A stretch of 64,000 nucleotides of DNA from Coniochaeta sp. PMI_546 (Eukaryota; Ascomycota; Sordariomycetes; Coniochaetales; Coniochaetaceae), in the NCBI GenBank assembly GCA_021432605.1, contig MU271160.1:1-64000 (forward strand), given 5' to 3'. The position numbers and the translations under genes were made by a program. The notes under the pieces were generated by a model. That model was not told where the DNA came from. It searched no databases and saw only the letters and a list, made by a program, of their open reading frames with translations. The stretch's first letter is position 1. Every line of letters begins with the position of its first letter. This document shows positions 58,898 through 64,000 of the stretch, in pieces.

Positions 58898-61680
58898 TTA
58901 CAGCTTCGAGTACCTAATCCTAAAGGAAACCGTCTCTGTAGAGTCATACTCAGACGCTAACTTCGGGTCACCGAATATGCGCAGCGCCTTGACCGCCAGC
59001 TTGTACACACCTGACGGCGCGTATGTGCCGTCCGCGAGCTTGCCGTCCCAACTCGATGTGAACTGGCCGCGCGGCTGGTAGACAAAAGGAGAGTTGGCGA
59101 TCTGACCGATGGTCGTGGTGCCGAGGACGGTCGTCGAGTTCACAGGCTTGCATGTCGAGATCGGGACTACGTCCACACGCACCAGGGCGCTGCCCATCGC
59201 GAGCTCTACCACTGCCTTGGGGAGGTCGGTCTTGTTCGCGTAAGCGGTGTCGTTGACGTGGCCGGGCGGGGGGAGGACGAAGGTGTGGTTGGCTGGGACC
59301 GCCGTGTCGTTGGTGTCCAGCTTGCTGCTGAGGAAGGTGGCTGGCGCGTTGAGGACTGGTGACGAGTGCATGCTCCCGTAGACGCCTATATAGGGGAGAG
59401 ACAGAGATGAGCCATCGGTGCCGTTGATTGCGATATATCCAGAATATACTGGCAGTCGCTTTGCGTCCAGACCGTTTGGGGCCACGGCGGTGACCGTGAT
59501 GATCTTACGCTGTCCAGCCGGGATGGTGACGGATGCACCAGGTCCAAAGGAGATGCCAGCGAAGATGGGAACCAGCTCGTTAGGGAAAGTGTCGGGCAAG
59601 ATGCTTGTGTCGTCCGCAAAGGTGTACCCAGTCAGTGCTCCGACAGAGCTTAACTTATAAGTAACTTCTGCTGACCCTGTGTTGGAGATGCTAAAATTCT
59701 TGACAGGGTCGAAATGGTCGGTATCATTGAACGATAGGCTCGACACGCTCAGAAGGGTCGTTGCATAAGCAGCATCGTACGCTTGAATGAGGCCAGAGCC
59801 TTGCTGCGGCACTGGCGCGAGGTAAGGCACTGTCGTGCGGCCGTCATTGAAGAGATTGGGATTGGACGTCGAAGACAGGAGATTCTCGATAGTCGCGGGG
59901 TCCTTGGTCCCTCGGGCCTCCATGATGAGAGCGTAAACGGCCGCGCTCAGCGGACAGGCCATCGAAGTACCTGACAGGACAGCGTAGCTACCCAGAGCCC
60001 GAGGGTAGGTTGACAGGATCATGCCCCCTGGGGCTGCGAGCTGTGGTTTAACGTCAATCTCAAAAGTAGGCCCCCAACTCGTGTACGTGCTCATAAAGCC
60101 AGGCGACAGGGTGTTTTGAAAGTTGACCAAGAACTTTGGCGCTGTTTCAGGATCTGTCATTGCGACCACAACTCTTGAGCCGGCGGCAAGCTTGCTGATC
60201 CACTCGGCTCCTTGATCGGATGTAACCATAGCAATGCCCTGCACACCGGGAACAACTGCTTCGACAGCGGAGCTCCCAGCCACATTGTTGTAAATGATTA
60301 CATACTTGGCGCCCTTATTGGCAGCATTGGTAACCTTTTGGACAAAAGTGCAGGTACCACGGCGGACCAAGACGATATAACCCGACAGATCCGGGGTCGA
60401 GGCCGGGTAAGGGTCGCAGCCATTGGCAGGATCCGCGGTGTTGAAATTAACAGCGAAGAGCGGAAGATTGACACCAGCCCATTTGGCAGGATTACCGGGG
60501 GTGTACCCGAATGACTGGTTGGCGCCGCCATCCACAGTGTAGGTGGCGTTCGAGAGAAGCGCGGGTGAGATTATATTATCCGTAGAGGCGATAGCAGTGA
60601 CCTTTTTGCCATTTGCGGCAGTTGATGCATAAAAAAGACCCTCACTACCATCGTTGCCGGCAGAGACCACGCAGGGCACGCCGGCTTCGACAATACGCTG
60701 GACAGCAACGGCCCAGTCGTCCTCAGACCAGCCGCTTGGGCCGCCTATCGAAGCGGTGATGAGATCAGCTCCAGCCTCGTATGCCATGTGATATGCGGCG
60801 ATGAGCACGTCATTGGGTGTGTCTCCTTCACAGCCAAAGACTCGGTACGTTCCAAGACTGACACCTTGCGCCGCTCCAATAATACCGTAAGGATTGTTTG
60901 ACTGGGCAGCAATGATGCCAGCGACATGGCTACCATGACCATTGCATGAATCTAACGGGTCTGAATCGGGAACTCTAGCGTTAGACCCATTGAAAGCATC
61001 TCCGACTAGGTCCGCACCGAATGAGACTAGGCATCCGGGTCCAAAGCAGCCCCCTAGAGCCGGGTGCAAGTAGTCCGTCTGGATATTATGTTAGCGAATG
61101 GACCACGGCGAGCGAGCATCAGACCGAAATATGCATCGATGCCCACTTACACCGGTGTCGATCACTGCGATCTTGATGCCCTTTCCCGTGATTCCCTTGT
61201 TCCTCAGCTGGTTGACCTGAGTCATGACATGCGGCGTGAAGGTGTCATTGCTGGCCTCTTGCCTCCTGCTGATTCCACCAGCAGCAGCGTCACCGACCGA
61301 AAGGACGGTGTGCTGCGGAACGCTAAACAGCTTCACCGGCCAGATATTCTTCACCGCAGGCATGCTGGCAATCTCCGAGACCTTGTCCTCGGCCTTGTCT
61401 ACATCGTGGAACCTGATCGACACTCCCTTGAAGAGCTTATAGTTCAGGTCCATCCGTTTCGAGGCATCTTCCCCAATGGAGCTCAAGACTTCGTTTGGGT
61501 CCTGCAATCCGCGCAGTCAGTTCTAGACGCACATGCAGATCAGGCACCGTGAAGGATACTCACATGATTATCTTCATACTCGATGATGTAGGCACCCGGG
61601 ACAATAGCTGGAGTCATCTTCGCAGCTTGGACGACCGTCGCAGTGGCAAGTAGCAGCGCTGCAAGACCAACACGAACCAT
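58898..61680 (-). CDS. Secreted subtilisin-like serine protease (S8) with PA domain
   Basis: A large extracellular protease, 882 aa. Three exons join in phase: complement(58898-61078, 61151-61501, 61564-61680). Exon 1 encodes a signal peptide (MVRVGLAALLLATATVVQAA) and the start of the I9-like propeptide. The catalytic triad is complete: Asp in KIAVIDTG (about 154, split from DYLHPALG by intron 2), His in NGHGSHVAG (about 204), Ser in SGTSMACP (about 527). A PA domain is inserted between His and Ser (YIVLVRRGTCTFVQKV region). A C-terminal Fn3-like region (SSLSFNDTDHFDPVKNFSIS onward) follows, then a jelly-roll-like tail. This layout is that of the Vpr/C5a-peptidase-like group found in fungal secretomes. 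Role: extracellular protein degradation. Confidence 0.92.
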
Positions 61681-62610
61681 CCTGATGGGTCCTAAGTGAG
61701 GCGCTAAGAACAAGAAGTAAAAAGGGACAAGCCGAAGGAAGCCTAACAAGTAACGAAAGGATGGCTGACTACAACCGGCAGTACCGAGACGACTACCTCT
61801 TGTAGAGCACAGTCGAAGTCCGTCTCGTGGAGGGTAGGACTGCTTCCCACAGGGGGGGAGCAAGGCATCATATATTATAGTGTAATAGCAGCGAGGGTGG
61901 TACGCGTTGTTGGGGACAACATCCTGCTGGTGGACTTTACCCAGAGTAACACCAGAGCGTTATCTCTGGGACAATTGACGATAGCCATTGGCTGGAAGGT
62001 ACCAAGCAGACGGAAACACGCTTTTACAACCATGATGACATGGTCGGGAGGGCTGATTAGTTGGTTAATTCCACCAAGTCAGATTGGTCTTGCTTGAGGA
62101 GGCAGGTGGAATAAGGAGAAAGCAACCCGATGTACCTGCCAAGACCTGAGCCACGGCTGGGTTCTATTAATCTGGGCGATGCAAATGAGTCCAGAGGGTT
62201 CATTCTAATGCGCTTCCGAAGCGCCCAGAACCCTGTGAGGCAGTTGCCTCAGGGGTGGTATCGAGGACCTGGCCATTACGCGATGCTAGCCCGCGGACGG
62301 ACACGGGCACGCTTGATGTTGCGATGTGGCCGTTAAGCCACTGAGATTGAGTTGCCCCATAGAGCCTAAGGTGCCAATCAAATCCATGCAGGGAATCAAT
62401 CTGCCGGGCCATGGCGCACGGCTTGGCGCTGTCCTCCCCTGTCTTGGACCTCCCTTTCCTGGATAGCGGCCCCGATCCTATCGAGCCAGGGCATGGAGCG
62501 ATCTGGATCGCCCTGGCACGCAGGGCGGGCTGACGGTTGATTGAGGGGCTACTTTGCAGCTTTGGTAAGGTAGACAGCGAGATTCCGATAACGTCGAGGA
62601 CAAGGGTCGG
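61681..62610. other. Intergenic, upstream of the subtilase
   Basis: About 0.9 kb. Holds the subtilase promoter. No gene supported. Confidence 0.45.
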
Positions 62611-63212
62611 TAAGGCTCATACCTTACGCTCAGCCGCCCCTGGTATCCTTGCGCTATCGCTGGCCGCGGAGTATCAAAACCCCTTTTGACGGCGTACGCG
62701 ATACCTCAAATTACGGCTACAGCTATATGCAGTACACTGGAACCTTCAATATGTCCGAGGACTGCTTGAACCTGAACGTCATCCGCCCGGCTGGAGAGCA
62801 CAAGAAGCTTCCGGTCGTGGTCTGGAATTTTGGAGGGGGATGTTACGCTGCTAGTGGTTTCATTGCCGACCCTCAGTACAACCTCTCCGGCATCGTCAAG
62901 GTCAGTCAGGAGATGGGGCAGTCCGTCATTGCCGTTGACATGAACTACCGCCTAAATATGTTTGGCTTCCTCCAAACCCCTCAGACCCTAGCCGAAGGTT
63001 CAAGCAATGCTGGCTTGCTCGACCAGCGTCTTGCTCTGCCATGGGTGCACGAGAACATCGCGGCCTTTGGCGGGGATCCTTCGCGTGCAGTTTCGTGGGG
63101 CGAAGTGCAGGCGCCCCCCTGTCCTTCGCGACGGAATCTTTTGCCTTATCCTTATAGCTTGTCGACCAAGAGGTCAAATGAGCAGGTTCCTTGCCAGTCT
63201 ACTTGTGGATAA
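62611..63212 (+). pseudogene. Type-B carboxylesterase, truncated at both ends
   Basis: The frame from about 62617 reads IPYAQPPLVSLRYRWPRSIK, then SEDCLNLNVIRPAG, VVVWNFGGGCYAASG (oxyanion hole), DMNYRLNMFGFL and DQRLALPWVHENIAAFGGDP. These are the ordered motifs of the N-terminal third of type-B carboxylesterases. Immediately before the nucleophile, where G-E-S-A-G is expected, the frame gives WGEVQAPPCPS and ends soon after, so the catalytic Ser is absent. The start (FKGIPYA-like) is also degraded and no signal peptide exon is seen. Only about 190 of the usual ~550 residues remain. The break at the GESAG site suggests deletion or rearrangement rather than a missed intron, because no esterase motif follows. 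Confidence 0.7.
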
Positions 63213-63840
63213 ACGTAATGAAAGTCCCGTGAATGCGGTCCTTATCCTCGTCATCATCAGCAATGTTCTCGAAGTCATCCTCGTACTCATAGTCCTCACG
63301 ATTGTACTCCTCATCATCGCTAGCGAGATGCTTATCACAATACATGTCGCGAACCACCTCGGCTCCATACATTCGCCGGCAACCCAAAGTGAGAATGGTC
63401 CATAGGGTCGTTGAATTGCAGTTTGCTCCATATCGTCGTCGACCAGGGAGTGACCACCGCTGTAGTCCGCAATAGCTTCAAGTGCTTCATGGATATTGAT
63501 GGGCGCCGTCGGCGAGTCGCTTAGCTTCTGCGTGGCTGGTTCCTGCGAAAAGCTTCTGGTGTCACGTCTGTCGAGCAAGCATGCGAGGTTAGCAAGTGCT
63601 TTAACGCAATCAAATATCCTCACCTATAGGCTATACCCACATGAAGGGATGGTTGGGATTGATCGTCTCGAGATATGATGTGACACAGCGCCTCAGCTCG
63701 GCATTGTCTCCTTCGGTGAGGTCGTCATTGTCAAGCGTCGTGTGCCGTTGTGACTTGAGCCGCGGTACGGTTCTTCTTCTTACGAATGTAGATAAAAGCG
63801 TGTGATTCTAGCGTCGAGAAGGGGAGAAGGTTAACCTGAG
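63199..63840 (-). CDS. Hypothetical acidic protein, possibly broken (window edge)
   Basis: I do not recognise this gene. Minus-strand pieces with protein-like composition occur in order: RLKSQRHTTLDNDDLTEGDN and RRCVTSYLETINPNHPFM (about 63640-63760). INIHEALEAIADYSGGHSLV follows (about 63400-63620). Last is a very acidic end, HLASDDEEYNREDYEYEDDF and ENIADDDEDKD, stopping at 63199. A GTGGGT donor follows HPFM, so at least one intron is likely. The pieces near 63400 and 63760 change frame in ways I could not resolve with splice sites, so frameshifts are possible. It overlaps the end of the truncated esterase on the other strand by about 14 bases. Confidence 0.35.
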
Positions 63841-64000
63841 GCAATATGATACAAGGGGACGGAGGGGCGAGAGGGAGGTCGTACTCATGAGTTGAAGCTG
63901 ATGGCTTGATTCGGTAACGCTAAGGCTGCTGAGCCGCAACACCTCCTAGAACTTGATAGGCAATGGAGGAGGCATGATTGACTGGGGGTTGCTATGCTGC

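Noticed and set aside
1-64000. CRISPR arrays, bacterial-type operons, rRNA and tRNA genes, intact transposons
   Set aside because: The genome is eukaryotic. No regularly spaced repeats, no tRNA cloverleaf with A/B boxes, and no transposase or reverse transcriptase frame were recognised by eye; a tRNAscan and repeat search were not possible.

Overview
The window is the left end of a chromosome from a filamentous ascomycete (Pezizomycotina, probably Sordariomycetes; genus not determined). The first ~94 bases are CCCTAA telomere repeats. The genes have short GT-AG introns of about 50-100 nt with CTAAC/CTGAC-like branch sites. The protein families are typical of this group: Zn(II)2Cys6 regulators, P450, PHBH-fold FAD monooxygenases, WSC/DUF1996 wall proteins and fungal rhodopsin-domain proteins. 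The terminal 1.7 kb carries a strong repeat-induced point mutation (RIP) signature.

Layout. 1-134: telomere and variant repeats. About 135-1761 (-): RIP-destroyed relic of a telomere-linked helicase-type ORF whose distal end is cut off by the telomere. 2109-3449 (+): frameshifted PD-(D/E)XK nuclease-like gene. 3.8-23.2 kb: an accessory, cluster-like block with a FAD monooxygenase (-), Zn2Cys6 regulator (+), sugar-type MFS transporter (-), aldehyde dehydrogenase (+), second Zn2Cys6 regulator (+), P450 (-), phytanoyl-CoA-type Fe(II)/2-oxoglutarate dioxygenase (+) and DHA1-type MFS exporter (+). No PKS, NRPS or terpene cyclase lies inside the window. 25.2 kb: PaxM-like FAD monooxygenase. 28.6-31.4 kb: secreted DUF1996 protein with four WSC domains. 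34.1 kb: third FAD monooxygenase. 36.4-37.6 kb: rhodopsin-domain membrane protein (-). 39.2-41.0 kb: Dal5-like MFS permease. 42.0-43.0 kb: quinone-oxidoreductase-like MDR protein. 45.5-46.9 kb: five-exon coiled-coil protein with a 753-nt intron. 47.4-48.9 kb: fourth FAD monooxygenase. 49.3-50.5 kb: PIP-kinase-like protein (-). 51.3 kb: small Cys-containing protein. 51.9-52.4 kb: mitochondrial BolA-like protein (-). 53.5-54.2 kb: helicase relic. 55.4-55.7 kb: orphan DUF1996 C-terminus. 56.2-58.1 kb: CorA-type transporter. 58.9-61.7 kb: secreted subtilase (-). 62.6-63.2 kb: truncated carboxylesterase. 63.2-63.9 kb: acidic hypothetical gene (-), possibly broken.

How the genes may work together (inference). 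The 3.8-23.2 kb block combines oxidative enzymes, an importer, an exporter and two pathway-type regulators. The P450 and the dioxygenase diverge from one shared promoter. This could be a tailoring or catabolic cluster for a small molecule. From ~45 kb inward, housekeeping genes (BolA, CorA, PIPK-like) mix with decayed fragments, as expected at the inner edge of a subtelomere. Exon models were derived by hand from splice sites, reading phase and family homology. Those marked 'in phase' join without frame conflict.
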